A stretch of DNA of 64,000 bases from Rhodococcoides fascians A44A (GTDB lineage: Bacteria > Actinomycetota > Actinomycetes > Mycobacteriales > Mycobacteriaceae). The notes under the pieces were generated by a model, which saw only the letters and a list, made by a program, of their open reading frames with translations, did no database searches and had not been told where the DNA came from. Numbering within the stretch: position 1 is the first letter of the stretch; every line of letters starts with the position of its first letter. A program made the position numbers and the translations under genes. Shown here one piece after another: positions 40,872-50,084 of the stretch. The stretch spans positions 2,008,042 to 2,072,041 of the forward strand of contig NZ_JMEX01000008.1 in the NCBI RefSeq assembly GCF_000760735.1. The letters are read 5' to 3'.

Positions 40872-42152
40872 TTACCAGCGTGGACTGGTGTTCACGAAAC
40901 TGGGATCGATGCTCTGCATGTACCCGGTGTCGTCGCGGTCGCGGAGTTCGCAATCGAGGTACTGCTGATGCAGCGCGGCGAGTGCGTCCTCGTCGATCTC
41001 GATGCCGAGCCCGGGACCGGTGGGAACGGCGACGGATCCGTCGACGATCTTCAGGACACCGGGCTTGATCACGTCCTCGTTTTTCCACGGCCAGTGGGTG
41101 TCGCAGGCGTAGGTGAGGTTGTCCGTCGCGCCGGCGAGATGGACCATGGCGGCCAGGCTGATCCCCAGATGGCTGTTGGAATGCATGGACAGTCCGAGGT
41201 CGAACGTGTCGCAGGTCCCGGCGAGCAACCGAGACCGCTGCAGCCCTCCCCAGTAATGGTGGTCCGACAGAACCACTTTCACCGAGTCCTTCGACACCGA
41301 CGGTGCGAGCTGGTCGAACGCGACGACACACATGTTGGTCGCGAGAGGCATCTTCGCCTCCCGAGCGACCTCGGCCATGCCGTCGAGTCCCGGTGTCGGA
41401 TCCTCCAGGTACTCGACGATGCCGTCCAGCTCGGACGCCACGCGAATCGACGTGTCGACCGTCCACGCGGCGTTGGGATCGAGCCGCAGGGGAAGGTCGG
41501 GGAACGCTTCCCGCAGCGCCTTGATTCCGGCGATCTCCTCGTCGGGCGGGAAGACGCCTCCCTTGACCTTGATCGCGCCGAAGCCGTAGTCATCGATCAT
41601 CTTTCGTGCCTGACGAACCAGGCCGTCGGGATCGATCGCTTCGCCCCACTCGTCGGGCTCGCGGCCGGGATGCGCGGCCCACTTGTAGAACAGGTACGCG
41701 CTGAACGGGACGGAGTCGCGCACTTTTCCACCGAGTAGATCCGACACGGGACGCCCGAGGGCCTTGCCCTGCACATCGAGGCATGCGACCTCGAAGGGTG
41801 AGAAGACGCGATCGGTGGTGCTCGCGGTCGTGATCATGCCTGCGACGCCGTCGCCACCGGTGATCGTCGACGTTGCCAGTTGCGTGTCGATGGCCGCGCG
41901 AATCGCGTTGAGTGCGAACACGTCCAGGCCGGTGATGGCGTCGGCGGCTGCTTCGAGCCTGGCGACGTGCGCTGTGTCGGCGTAGGTCTCACCGAGGCCG
42001 ACGATGCCGGCCTCGGTGTCCAACTGGATGATCGCGCGCAGTGCGTACGGCTGGTGCACACCCACGGTGTTGAGCAGGGGCGGGTCGACGAACGCGACGG
42101 GCGTGATCCGTGCGCCGGTGATGCGGACGGGTCCGCGAACACTGCCGGGCAT
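40872..42152 (-). CDS. gudD: Glucarate dehydratase (enolase superfamily), first copy
   Basis: 426 aa. Active-site residues align with those of E. coli GlucD: K195 and K197 in IKVKGG, metal ligands D225, E250 and N273, D297 and the base H324 in MHSNSH. It dehydrates D-glucarate (and often L-idarate) to 5-keto-4-deoxyglucarate. It is the last gene of an operon with the aldehyde dehydrogenase and kdgD, which convert that product to 2-oxoglutarate; its ATG overlaps the kdgD stop by one base. A second, more E. coli-like gudD lies at 46926. It is distinct enough that a different aldarate preference is possible. Confidence 0.88.
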   Translation of the reverse strand: MPGSVRGPVRITGARITPVAFVDPPLLNTVGVHQPYALRAIIQLDTEAGIVGLGETYADTAHVARLEAAADAITGLDVFALNAIRAAIDTQLATSTITGGDGVAGMITTASTTDRVFSPFEVACLDVQGKALGRPVSDLLGGKVRDSVPFSAYLFYKWAAHPGREPDEWGEAIDPDGLVRQARKMIDDYGFGAIKVKGGVFPPDEEIAGIKALREAFPDLPLRLDPNAAWTVDTSIRVASELDGIVEYLEDPTPGLDGMAEVAREAKMPLATNMCVVAFDQLAPSVSKDSVKVVLSDHHYWGGLQRSRLLAGTCDTFDLGLSMHSNSHLGISLAAMVHLAGATDNLTYACDTHWPWKNEDVIKPGVLKIVDGSVAVPTGPGLGIEIDEDALAALHQQYLDCELRDRDDTGYMQSIDPSFVNTSPRW

Positions 42153-43078
42153 CAGTGGACCGCGAGCTCGTTCGCCAGAACTGCACGGCCCGCCGCGACG
42201 ATCTCGGTGAGCTCGCTCAGATGCGGTGCGCTGATGTCGACGAGCGGCGGACGGACAGGTCCTGCCTCGATGCCTTCCATGGTGACGCCTGCCTTGATGA
42301 GGGAGACGGCGTATCCGGGAACCTGATCACGCAGGCGCACCAACGGGTGGAAGAACTCACGAAGCAGCGCGGCCGTGAGCTTGTCGTTGCCGCTCTCCAT
42401 GGACTGGTAGAAGGCCAGTGCCAGTTCGGGCGCGAAGGCGAAGGTCGCGGAGGAGTACAGCGTCACGCCGATCGCGCGGTACGCCTGCTGCGACACCTCG
42501 GCGGTGGGCAGGCCGTTGAAGAACTGAAAAGCCTTGCCCGACGGTTCGAGCGAGTCCAGAACTGCACGAACGATGCGTCCGACCTGGTCGAGATCGCCGG
42601 TGCCGTCCTTGAATCCCACGACTGTCGGGAACTGTGCGACCTCGACTGCGGAGGCTTCGGTGAAGCGCGCGTTGCCGCGGTTGTAGACGATGAGCGGAAG
42701 ATCCGTGGTCTCGGCGACGGCCTTCGTGTAGCTGACGAGCCCTGCCTGCGGCATCGTCACGAGGTAGGGCGGGAGGAGGAGAATGCCGTCGGCGCCGTTG
42801 ATCTTCGCGCTCCGGGCGAAAGCCTTTGCCTGCGCGACGGATCCGCCTGCACCGGCGTAGACGGGGACGCGTCCGGCGACGACGTCGACTGCGGTGCGGA
42901 CGATCTTGCCGAACTCCTCGGCTTCGAGGGCGTGGAATTCGCCGGTGCCGCAGGCGATGAAGACGCCACCCGGGCCGGCGTCGACGCCCTTGGCGACGTG
43001 AGCGGCGAGCAGGTCGTAGTCGACCTCGCCGGATGCGGTGAACGGGGTGACTGGGAAGAAGAGGACTCCGTCGAGCAT
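42152..43078 (-). CDS. kdgD: 5-dehydro-4-deoxyglucarate dehydratase (KdgD)
   Basis: 308 aa member of the DapA/NAL aldolase family. Schiff-base Lys 157 in VVGFKDGTGD and Tyr 132 in VYNRGNARFT are present; the GTGEFHALEAEEF region fits KdgD rather than DapA. It decarboxylates and dehydrates 5-keto-4-deoxyglucarate to 2-oxoglutarate semialdehyde. AGGAGA precedes ATG 43078. Operon position between aldehyde dehydrogenase and gudD confirms the pathway. Confidence 0.92.
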   Translation of the reverse strand: MLDGVLFFPVTPFTASGEVDYDLLAAHVAKGVDAGPGGVFIACGTGEFHALEAEEFGKIVRTAVDVVAGRVPVYAGAGGSVAQAKAFARSAKINGADGILLLPPYLVTMPQAGLVSYTKAVAETTDLPLIVYNRGNARFTEASAVEVAQFPTVVGFKDGTGDLDQVGRIVRAVLDSLEPSGKAFQFFNGLPTAEVSQQAYRAIGVTLYSSATFAFAPELALAFYQSMESGNDKLTAALLREFFHPLVRLRDQVPGYAVSLIKAGVTMEGIEAGPVRPPLVDISAPHLSELTEIVAAGRAVLANELAVH

Positions 43079-43109
43079 TTCGTATCTCCTGTGTGGTGAG
43101 GGAAAGGTG

Positions 43110-44708
43110 TCAGTCTTGGGTGAGTCGGCCGTCGATGCGGCGCCAGATTCCGTCCGGATTGCCGTCCGCGACAGCGCTGGGGAGCAGCGAGTTCGGAACG
43201 TCCTGGTACGCAACGGGCCGGAGGAAGCGTTCGATCGCGAGCGAGCCGACGGACGTGGTGGCCGAATTGGACGTCGCGGGGAACGGGCCGCCGTGCACCA
43301 TGGCGTGTCCGACCTCGACGCCGGTGGGCCATCCGTCGAACAGGATCCGACCGGCTTTGAGCTCGAGCTCGGACAGGAGCTTGCCGGCTTCGGCATGGTC
43401 GGTGTCGTCGGCGTGGATCGTCGCCGTCAACTGGCCTTCGAGAAGGGCCGCGACGTCCCGAACCTGCTGCGCGTCGGTGCACTTGACGACGAGGCTCGAT
43501 GCACCGAAGACCTCCTGCTGCTCCACCTCGGACGCGAGGAAGGAATCTGCGTCGGTCACGAACAGCGCTGCGCGGCAGGCGTTCGGGGCGTCGGTTTCCG
43601 TCCCGCGCGCGACCTCGGTGGCCGACTGTGCGAGTTCCTCGACGCCGCTCGCGTAACTGGCGGCGATGTTCGGTGTGAGCATGGTCGTCGGGGCGGTCTC
43701 GGACACTGCTGCACGCGCGGCGTCGACGAACGAGTCGAGGCCGGGGCCGTCGACGGCGATGACCAGGCCCGGGTTGGTGCAGAACTGGCCCGATCCGAGT
43801 GTCAGCGATGCGACGAACGCGCGGCCGAGGTCGGCGCCGCGGGTCTGCAGCGCGTGGTCCAGAACGAACACCGGGTTGATCGAGCTCATCTCGGCGTACA
43901 CAGGGATCGGTTCGCGGCGTCCTGCTGCAGCAGCGACGAGAGCCGTTCCACCCGAACGTGATCCGGTGAATCCGACTGCCTTGACGCGGGGGTCCGTCAC
44001 CAGCGCCGTACCGAGCCCGCGACCGGAGCCGTAGAGCAGCGAGAAGGTGCCCGACGGCATTCCGGTGGAGGCTACCGCGTCGGAGATCGCGCGTCCGACC
44101 AACTCGGACGTTCCTGGGTGTGCGTCGTGCGCCTTGACGATGACGGGGCAGCCGGCGGCGAGTGCGGATGCGGTGTCTCCGCCCGCGACGGAGAAGGCGA
44201 GAGGAAAGTTGCTGGCGCCGAACACGACTACCGGTCCGAGTGGGATCTTCCGCTGGCGGATGTCGGCACGGGGGAGCGGAGCGCGATCCGGCTGAGCGGG
44301 GTCGATGCGTGCACCGTTCCAGCTGCCCTCGCGGAGTACGGAAGCGAAGAGTCGTAGCTGGCCCGTGGTGCGGCCGACTTCGCCGGTGATGCGTCCGACG
44401 GGCAGTCCCGATTCTGCGACTGCACGCTCGATCAGGGTGTCGCCGAGTGCGACGATGTTGTCGGCTATCGCGTCGAGGAACTGGGCTCGGGTCTCGGAGG
44501 AGGTGGCGCGGTAGTCCGCGAACGCTGCCCAGGCGGCAGCAGCGGCAGCGTCGACGTCGCCCAGATCGCCGTGGTGGTAAGCCGGTTCGAGCGATTGGCC
44601 CGTACTCGGATCGATGCCGTTGATGGCGGTTCCGGAACCCTGCACCGCCTTGCCCGCAATGATCGACTTGCCGGTGAGTTCGGTGGACTGCGTCAGTGAT
44701 GCTGTCAT
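43110..44708 (-). CDS. 2-oxoglutarate semialdehyde dehydrogenase (NADP-type aldehyde dehydrogenase)
   Basis: 532 aa, the length of the long ketoglutarate-semialdehyde dehydrogenase group. Cofactor loop VVFGASNFPLAFSVAGGDTA, catalytic Glu 273 in YAEMSSINPV and nucleophile Cys 310 in GSGQFCTNPG are present. It oxidises 2-oxoglutarate semialdehyde to 2-oxoglutarate, the last step of oxidative uronate and aldarate breakdown. First gene of the aldh-kdgD-gudD operon. Its promoter (44775-44841) is one of four with a common LysR-type layout. Confidence 0.92.
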   Translation of the reverse strand: MTASLTQSTELTGKSIIAGKAVQGSGTAINGIDPSTGQSLEPAYHHGDLGDVDAAAAAAWAAFADYRATSSETRAQFLDAIADNIVALGDTLIERAVAESGLPVGRITGEVGRTTGQLRLFASVLREGSWNGARIDPAQPDRAPLPRADIRQRKIPLGPVVVFGASNFPLAFSVAGGDTASALAAGCPVIVKAHDAHPGTSELVGRAISDAVASTGMPSGTFSLLYGSGRGLGTALVTDPRVKAVGFTGSRSGGTALVAAAAGRREPIPVYAEMSSINPVFVLDHALQTRGADLGRAFVASLTLGSGQFCTNPGLVIAVDGPGLDSFVDAARAAVSETAPTTMLTPNIAASYASGVEELAQSATEVARGTETDAPNACRAALFVTDADSFLASEVEQQEVFGASSLVVKCTDAQQVRDVAALLEGQLTATIHADDTDHAEAGKLLSELELKAGRILFDGWPTGVEVGHAMVHGGPFPATSNSATTSVGSLAIERFLRPVAYQDVPNSLLPSAVADGNPDGIWRRIDGRLTQD

Positions 44709-44774
44709 GGGTGACTCCTTGTACTCGACTCGATCGGCGACACCGCGTGAGGGTGTGGCTCGGACTCGACGTCA

Positions 44775-44841
44775 ACGTTAGGAGTCCGATCGATACGTGT
44801 CCAAGTCAAAAAGTCTTACCTTCGATACCTGAACGGCATCG
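44775..44841 (-). promoter_or_regulatory. Shared LysR-type promoter, copy at the aldh-kdgD-gudD operon
   Basis: Read on the minus strand: CGATGC (44841-44836), 7 bp, GTATCGA (44828-44822), 17 bp, TTGGAC (44804-44799), 18 bp, TAACGT (44780-44775). The half-sites make a T-N11-A box. The start codon of the aldehyde dehydrogenase is 66 bp past the -10 hexamer. Confidence 0.85.
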
Positions 44842-44868
44842 ATCGACGAGAGCTTCCGTAGAGGTGAG

Positions 44869-45885
44869 CTACGAGAGCAGGGTGCGTCGAAGATCGTCGA
44901 TGACCGCAGCGGCGGCCGTGAGGTTGTACCCGTCGAACCACGGCGCGGAGTCGACCTTGTAGGCGCGTCCGGCCTGCACTGCGGACAACGTCGACCAGAG
45001 TGGGCTGGACACCAGCGACTGCTCCACCTCGTCGCCCGCGTCGGCCTGACCGCCTGCGCCGACGTAGTAGAGGATCACGTCCGCGTCGATCATCGGTAGG
45101 TTCTCCGAGCTGACGGCGACGTTGACCTTGGTCGGATCTGCACCGGGCGCGGTGTCGGCCGTCGGGGTGATCCCCGCGCCGGACAGGATGTCCGCATACA
45201 GGAACGTCGACGACGCCGCGAGGGTGTTGTACGACCGGACGTCGCCCGACGTGTCCGACACGCGCACCACGGACAACCTGAGCCCGTCGGGCCACGCCTG
45301 TGCGATGTCGGTTCGGAGATCGGCGATGCGATCGTCGAGCCCGACGAATGCACCGACGGCGTCGTCCTTGCGGCCGACCGCGTCGGCGACGTCGATGTAC
45401 TGGTCACGCCAGTACGTGAACGGAATCAACACGGTGGGGGCGATGGTCGACAGTTCGGAGTAGAACGGCTCACCAATGGGCTGACGTCCGACGATCAGAT
45501 CGGGGTTCGCTGCCGCGATGGCCTCGAGTTGGACATCGCCGAGAGCGGTGACGCCGATGGACGGCAGTTGCTGCGAGGCCTCGCCGACCAGCGTGCGGAC
45601 ACCTCCACCCAGCGTGCCCGTGGCGACGACGGGAACGTCGAGTTCGTCGAGTGTCTGCAGGCCCACATAGGCGTCGAGGCTGACGATTCGCGTCGGGCCG
45701 GCCGGGACGACGACGTCACCCATGGGCGTCGATAGGGTCCGTGTCCCGTCGTCTGCAGCGGGTGTGGTGTCGCTGTCGGGTGCGCAGGCCGCGAGCAGCG
45801 ACGCGAGCGCGAGGCCGGCCGCGGCTCCGAAGTGCCTACGCGAGAGATCGTCGGTGAGGGATGTGTGGGCGGTGAGGGTGGTCAT
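44869..45885 (-). CDS. Iron-siderophore ABC solute-binding lipoprotein (FepB/FecB-like)
   Basis: 338 aa. Twin-arginine signal (LSRRHFGAAAGLALASLL) ending in the lipobox LLAAC. The periplasmic-binding fold of class III is recognisable by GPTRIVSLDAYVGLQTLDEL, IAAANPDLIVGRQPIG and the long linker helix. It binds a ferric siderophore. It is co-transcribed with the siderophore-interacting protein gene behind an IdeR-like box. The permeases and ATPase are not in the window, so it must use those of another system. Confidence 0.9.
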   Translation of the reverse strand: MTTLTAHTSLTDDLSRRHFGAAAGLALASLLAACAPDSDTTPAADDGTRTLSTPMGDVVVPAGPTRIVSLDAYVGLQTLDELDVPVVATGTLGGGVRTLVGEASQQLPSIGVTALGDVQLEAIAAANPDLIVGRQPIGEPFYSELSTIAPTVLIPFTYWRDQYIDVADAVGRKDDAVGAFVGLDDRIADLRTDIAQAWPDGLRLSVVRVSDTSGDVRSYNTLAASSTFLYADILSGAGITPTADTAPGADPTKVNVAVSSENLPMIDADVILYYVGAGGQADAGDEVEQSLVSSPLWSTLSAVQAGRAYKVDSAPWFDGYNLTAAAAVIDDLRRTLLS

Positions 45886-45908
45886 GTCTTCTCCTGGTGG
45901 TGTGGTGG

Positions 45909-46733
45909 TCAGAGTCCGGATTCTTCGAGGGCGGCGTCGACGACCTGGGTCAGTTCGTGTCCGCTGAGGCCCTCGGCGAGTGCGCGGTCACGGACGGAGT
46001 CGATGTGCTCGCGGACCTCCGCGAACCGTTGCTGCCAGGTCTCCTTGTTGCGTCGCCAGTAGCCCTTGATCTCGAATCGGTCCGGAGTCCACCCCAGTTC
46101 GCGGTGGTAGAGCTTCCGGATCGCCCGGGCGTCGGCCGCTTCGGTCGCCGCCCACAGATAACCGGTGCCGCTGGGTCTGTCGAAGGATCGAACTGCCGCG
46201 AGCAACTCCTGGTCGGTCGTCCACTCGTACGTGACGGTGGCTGCGCTCGGCACCTGCTGTTCGTCCTGCCGGCTCGGCACCGACGCGATGACGTGCGCGG
46301 TGGCGCCCCGGGGGAGCTGTTCGACGGCACGGGTGAGTGCAGGTAATCCGGTCATGTCGGCAACCAGCAGCTGCCACTCGGTGTCGATGGGCGGCCGATA
46401 CCATCCGTGCGGCTCCGAGACGCGGATGCGATCGCCCGGCTGCGCCTGTACTGCCCACTGCGCGGCAACGCCGCCGTCGTGCACCACGAAGTCGATGTCG
46501 AGGTGAGGGCCGGCCGGATCGAACCGGCGGACGGTGTAGCTGCGCAGGGTGTCGTCCTCGAAGATCAAGCGAAGACGCTCGTCGGGGACGCCGGTGGTCG
46601 CGTAGCCGGACAGATCGGCACCGCCCAGGCGTACGCGGAGCATGGAGGGCGTCACGTACCACGACGACAGGGTCACGGCGTCGAACGTCCTCGGTTCCGA
46701 CGGGCTGCGTTCAGCGGGAACGGTCAGGGGCAT
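45909..46733 (-). CDS. Siderophore-interacting protein (ferric-siderophore reductase, FAD type)
   Basis: 274 aa. RSYTVRRFDP is the FAD-binding RxYTxR motif, DIDFVVHDGGVAAQWAVQAQPGD the following block, and WAATEAADARAIRKLYHRELGW with GYWRRNKE the C-terminal signature. It reduces ferric siderophores in the cytoplasm to release iron. ATG 46733 with AGGAAG upstream is chosen: an earlier in-frame ATG at 46793 lies inside the IdeR-like box at 46781-46799 and would be part of the promoter. Confidence 0.9.
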   Translation of the reverse strand: MPLTVPAERSPSEPRTFDAVTLSSWYVTPSMLRVRLGGADLSGYATTGVPDERLRLIFEDDTLRSYTVRRFDPAGPHLDIDFVVHDGGVAAQWAVQAQPGDRIRVSEPHGWYRPPIDTEWQLLVADMTGLPALTRAVEQLPRGATAHVIASVPSRQDEQQVPSAATVTYEWTTDQELLAAVRSFDRPSGTGYLWAATEAADARAIRKLYHRELGWTPDRFEIKGYWRRNKETWQQRFAEVREHIDSVRDRALAEGLSGHELTQVVDAALEESGL

Positions 46734-46780
46734 CCGGGCAGCTTCCTGTCGAGACCTGTTCAACTCTGACTTGTTCGATA

Positions 46781-46799
46781 TTAGGGTAGCCATACTTTG
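46781..46799. promoter_or_regulatory. IdeR/DtxR-like iron box
   Basis: TTAGGGTAGCCATACTTTG matches 13 of 19 positions of the IdeR consensus (TTAGGTTAGSCTAACCTAA), best in the left half. It lies 48 bp before the siderophore-interacting protein start. Iron-replete repression by IdeR is expected. Confidence 0.6.
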
Positions 46800-46819
46800 C
46801 GCTTCCATAGCCCCCGCAT

Positions 46820-46887
46820 CGATACCCGCGGGGTATCGATCCATGCCTATCTCGTCTTGGACGCGCATAGGTTCGGAACCATAGGGT
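46820..46887 (+). promoter_or_regulatory. Shared LysR-type promoter, copy at the second gudD
   Basis: CGATAC (46820-46825), 7 bp, GTATCGA (46833-46839), 17 bp, TTGGAC (46857-46862), 19 bp, TAGGGT (46882-46887). The LysR box is extended to a perfect 23-bp palindrome with arms ATCGATACCC (46818-46827) and GGGTATCGAT (46831-46840). This is the cleanest copy in the window. Confidence 0.88.
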
Positions 46888-46925
46888 TCGTGTGAGCCGA
46901 GTCACGACCACGGAAGGTTCCACCG

Positions 46926-48275
46926 ATGAACGCGCGCACCACCGCCACCCCCGTCGTCACCGAGATGCGAGTGATCCCCATTGCCGGCCACGACGGCATG
47001 TTGCTCAACCTCAGCGGTGCGCATGCACCGTATTTCACCAGGAATCTGGTGGTGCTCACCGATTCGGACGGCCGCACCGGCGTCGGCGAGGTCCCTGGTG
47101 GAGAGCCCATCCGGCGGTGCCTCGAGGATGCCCGGTCTCTGGTCGAAGGCCGGTCGATCGGTGCGTACAACGCGATCCTGCAGTCGATGCGAACAGCGTT
47201 CTCGGACCGGGACTCCGGCGGTCGAGGCGCGCAGACGTTCGACCTGAGGATCGCTGTCCACGCAGTCACCGCGGTCGAATCGGCCTTGCTGGACCTGCTC
47301 GGACAGCATCTCGGAGTCACCGTCGCCGCGCTGCTCGGCGAGGGACAACAGCGAGAGAAGGTCCAGGCCCTCGGCTACCTGTTCTTCGTCGGCGACTCCG
47401 CCAAAACGGATCTGGCGTACCGGACGGCATCCGACGAGCCGGCAGGTGCCGACGAGTGGGCTCGCATCCGTCACTCGGAGGCGCTCACCCCCGATGCCGT
47501 CGTTCGACTCGCCGAGGCCGCTCAGGCGCGCTACGGATTTCAGGACTTCAAGCTCAAAGGTGGCGTACTTCCCGCCGCCGAGGAGGCGGCTGCCGTGACG
47601 GCGCTGCACCGACGCTTCCCCGACGCTCGAATCACGTTGGATCCCAACGGTGGATGGTTGCTGAAGGACGCGATCGAGACCTGCCGCGGATTGCGCGACG
47701 TCCTCGCCTACGCGGAGGATCCGGTCGGCCCCGAGGGCGGATTCTCCGGCCGAGAGGTCATGGCGGAGTTCAAGCGGGCGACCGGGTTGCCGACCGCGAC
47801 CAACATGATCGCCACCGACTGGCGGGAGATGGGCCACACCATCCGCTCCGGCGCCGTCGACATTCCGCTGGCGGACCCGCACTTCTGGACCATGAGCGGT
47901 TCGGTGCGCGTCGCGCAGCTGTGCGACGCCTGGGGGCTGACGTGGGGATCGCACTCCAACAATCACTTCGACGTATCGCTCGCCATGTTCACCCACGTTG
48001 CCGCCGCTGCACCGGGGCACATCACCGCAATCGACACGCACTGGATCTGGCAGGACGGTCAGCGAGTGACCGAGGAGCCCTTCGAGATCGACGGCGGATA
48101 CCTCACGGTGCCGGACAAGCCCGGCCTCGGTGTCGAACTGGACTGGGCGCAAGTCGATGCCGCGCACGAGCTGTATCAGCGTGAAGGACTCGGTGCTCGC
48201 GACGACTCCATCGGAATGCAATACCTCATCGACGGATGGGCCTTCGACAGCAAGCGACCGGCACTACTGCGATGA
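46926..48275 (+). CDS. gudD: Glucarate dehydratase (enolase superfamily), E. coli-like copy
   Basis: 449 aa, against 446 in E. coli. Catalytic residues visible: K209 and K211 (FKLKGG), metal ligands D239, E264 and N293 ([15 protein letters not shown]), D317 and base H343 ([11 protein letters not shown]). The C-terminus [10 protein letters not shown] and [13 protein letters not shown] is nearly diagnostic. It dehydrates D-glucarate to 5-keto-4-deoxyglucarate. It forms an operon with a 2-hydroxyacid dehydrogenase (4-nt overlap). Why the organism keeps two glucarate dehydratases is an open point. Confidence 0.95.
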   Translation: MNARTTATPVVTEMRVIPIAGHDGMLLNLSGAHAPYFTRNLVVLTDSDGRTGVGEVPGGEPIRRCLEDARSLVEGRSIGAYNAILQSMRTAFSDRDSGGRGAQTFDLRIAVHAVTAVESALLDLLGQHLGVTVAALLGEGQQREKVQALGYLFFVGDSAKTDLAYRTASDEPAGADEWARIRHSEALTPDAVVRLAEAAQARYGFQDFKLKGGVLPAAEEAAAVTALHRRFPDARITLDPNGGWLLKDAIETCRGLRDVLAYAEDPVGPEGGFSGREVMAEFKRATGLPTATNMIATDWREMGHTIRSGAVDIPLADPHFWTMSGSVRVAQLCDAWGLTWGSHSNNHFDVSLAMFTHVAAAAPGHITAIDTHWIWQDGQRVTEEPFEIDGGYLTVPDKPGLGVELDWAQVDAAHELYQREGLGARDDSIGMQYLIDGWAFDSKRPALLR

Positions 48276-49222
48276 CTGCACGCGCGCTGAAAATCGTCGT
48301 CGGTGATCGGAACGTACTGCCGCACAAGGCGGAGTTCGAGAAGGCATTACCCGTCGGGGCCGAAGTGGTCTGGGTGGTTCCGTTCGACGAATCTCGTGTG
48401 CTCGAGGAACTGCCCGACGCCGACGTGTACGTGGGCGGAAAGTTCAGCGCAGCGATGGGAGCGGCCGGGTCCCGGTTGACGATGGTTCACGTCGTCGGTG
48501 CTGGAACCGACAACGTCGACCGATCCGGACTGAGCCCGGACGTAGAGGTGTGCACCACCTTTCATCACGAACGGTCGATAGCGGAATACATCGTCTCCGC
48601 GACGGTGATGTTGCGTCGCAACTTCCTGGCGCAGGACCGGGCGCTGCGGACCGGCGTGTTCCGCACCTCCGTCTACGACCCGTCGATTCCGCAACCGCTG
48701 TCGCTCGTGGGTGCCCGGATCGGCTTCGTAGGCTTCGGGCACATCGGTCGCCAGGCATGGAGGCTGTTCGACGCCTACGGAGCGCACGGAGCCGCAGTGA
48801 CCGGTAGCGGTACAGCAGCCGACGTCGGCCTCGAATGGTTCGGCAGCACAGCCGAACTCGGAAAACTGATGGAATGGTCCGACGTCGTCGTCGTGTCGGC
48901 GCCGCTGACCGACGCGACGCGCGGCATGATCGGTGCGGACGAGTTGTCCGGGCTGGGCAGTAGCGGCGTCCTCGTCAATGTCGGCCGTGGTCCACTCGTT
49001 CAGGAGCAGGCACTGTTCGATGCACTGTCCCGGAATGTGATTGCCGCTGCCGCGATCGATGTGTGGTACCGGTACCCCGGCTCCGACGGCGTCGGTCAGC
49101 CGAGCACGCTGCCCTTCGCGGATCTGGACAACATTCTGATGACCCCGCATTCCTCCGGCGTCACCCACCACACGTTCGTCGGGAGAGTCGCGGACATCGC
49201 CGCCAACATCTCACGCCTGTGA
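48272..49222 (+). CDS. D-isomer-specific 2-hydroxyacid dehydrogenase, second copy
   Basis: 316 aa. NAD(P) motif [17 protein letters not shown] near residue 150; catalytic Arg in [15 protein letters not shown], Glu position replaced in [10 protein letters not shown] as in some family branches, and His in [11 protein letters not shown]. The start overlaps the gudD stop as ATGA, so it is made with glucarate dehydratase. No known step of the glucarate-to-2-oxoglutarate route needs such an enzyme; it may reduce a keto-aldarate or a side product such as a 2-oxo sugar acid. Confidence 0.88.
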   Translation: MTARALKIVVGDRNVLPHKAEFEKALPVGAEVVWVVPFDESRVLEELPDADVYVGGKFSAAMGAAGSRLTMVHVVGAGTDNVDRSGLSPDVEVCTTFHHERSIAEYIVSATVMLRRNFLAQDRALRTGVFRTSVYDPSIPQPLSLVGARIGFVGFGHIGRQAWRLFDAYGAHGAAVTGSGTAADVGLEWFGSTAELGKLMEWSDVVVVSAPLTDATRGMIGADELSGLGSSGVLVNVGRGPLVQEQALFDALSRNVIAAAAIDVWYRYPGSDGVGQPSTLPFADLDNILMTPHSSGVTHHTFVGRVADIAANISRL

Positions 49223-49235
49223 ACGCTCGGCTGGG

Positions 49236-50084
49236 TCAGCGCACGCCCTCGGCGCGGAGCTCACGAGCCCAGGCGTCGGCATGCTTGGTCAGAACGCCTG
49301 CAATACGTTCCAGCTCACCCGGGTACGACGCCACCTCCGCGGGCATCGACACACTGAGCGCGTCGGTTGCGGGAATGCGATAGGGCACCACCGTCGCGAT
49401 GCAGACGACGCCGACCGTTCCCTGTTCCTGCTCCAGCGACCAACCGCGCTTGCGCACCTCGGCCAGCTCCGCGATCAGCGCGTCGCGGTCGACGATGGTG
49501 TTGTCGGTGTACCGCTCGAGCTGCTGGGGCAGCAGCTGAGTCACCTCGTCGGTGGTCAGCTCCGCCAGCAGCGCCTGACCCAGCGCGGTGACGTGGCACG
49601 GCAGCTTGCGTCCGACGCGGTGCATGCGCCGGACTTCCAGCTTCGAGCCCCGGCTGGCGAGGTAGATGACGTGGTCCTCGTCGCGTCGGGCGAAGTGAAC
49701 GGTGTGCCGGACGTCCGATCGCAGCGCCTCCAGTACTGCGGCGGCACGCCCCACGACGGAATCCTTGTCGAGGTAGGACGTGCCGGTCAGCAGTGCGTGA
49801 GTGCCGATGCCGTAGCGCGAACCCGATTCGTCGGCCTCGATCCACCGCAGTTCCTTCAGGGTGCGCAGGAGGGCGTGCAAGGACGACCGTGGGTACTTGC
49901 ACGCCTCCTGCAGCTCGCCGAGACTCATCCGGGTCGGCGAGGCGGCCAAGGTCTCGAGGATGTGAATGGTCCGTTCCGCAGACTTCACCGGCTGGGAGTC
50001 GGAAGCAGCGGGTGCGGGAGCCTTGACATCGTTCACCATGAGGACAGTGTCCCTCATCTGGAACGCAGTTTCACCTACAGACAT
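49236..50084 (-). CDS. IclR family transcriptional regulator
   Basis: 282 aa from ATG 50084, which overlaps the stop of the enolase-family gene as TGATG; ATG 50039 (267 aa) is an alternative. Winged helix near residues 33-90 (VKSAERTIHILETLAASPTRMSLGELQEACKYP is the region), then the IclR effector domain with CHVTALGQALLAEL and GTVGVVCIATVVPYR. It is the last gene of the importer operon (53.5-49.2 kb). The three GTTC-N8-GAAC palindromes of the region are its likely sites, with a uronate or aldarate as effector. Confidence 0.9.
   Translation of the reverse strand: MSVGETAFQMRDTVLMVNDVKAPAPAASDSQPVKSAERTIHILETLAASPTRMSLGELQEACKYPRSSLHALLRTLKELRWIEADESGSRYGIGTHALLTGTSYLDKDSVVGRAAAVLEALRSDVRHTVHFARRDEDHVIYLASRGSKLEVRRMHRVGRKLPCHVTALGQALLAELTTDEVTQLLPQQLERYTDNTIVDRDALIAELAEVRKRGWSLEQEQGTVGVVCIATVVPYRIPATDALSVSMPAEVASYPGELERIAGVLTKHADAWARELRAEGVR

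Noticed and set aside
42757-44775. A 672-codon minus frame opposite or beside the aldehyde dehydrogenase gene
   Set aside because: Translation is Arg/Ser-rich without domains, while the aldehyde dehydrogenase and KdgD frames are full-length and complete.
46761-46793. N-terminal extension of the siderophore-interacting protein to ATG 46793
   Set aside because: The ATG falls within the IdeR-like site, and ATG 46733 has a ribosome site and fits the family length.
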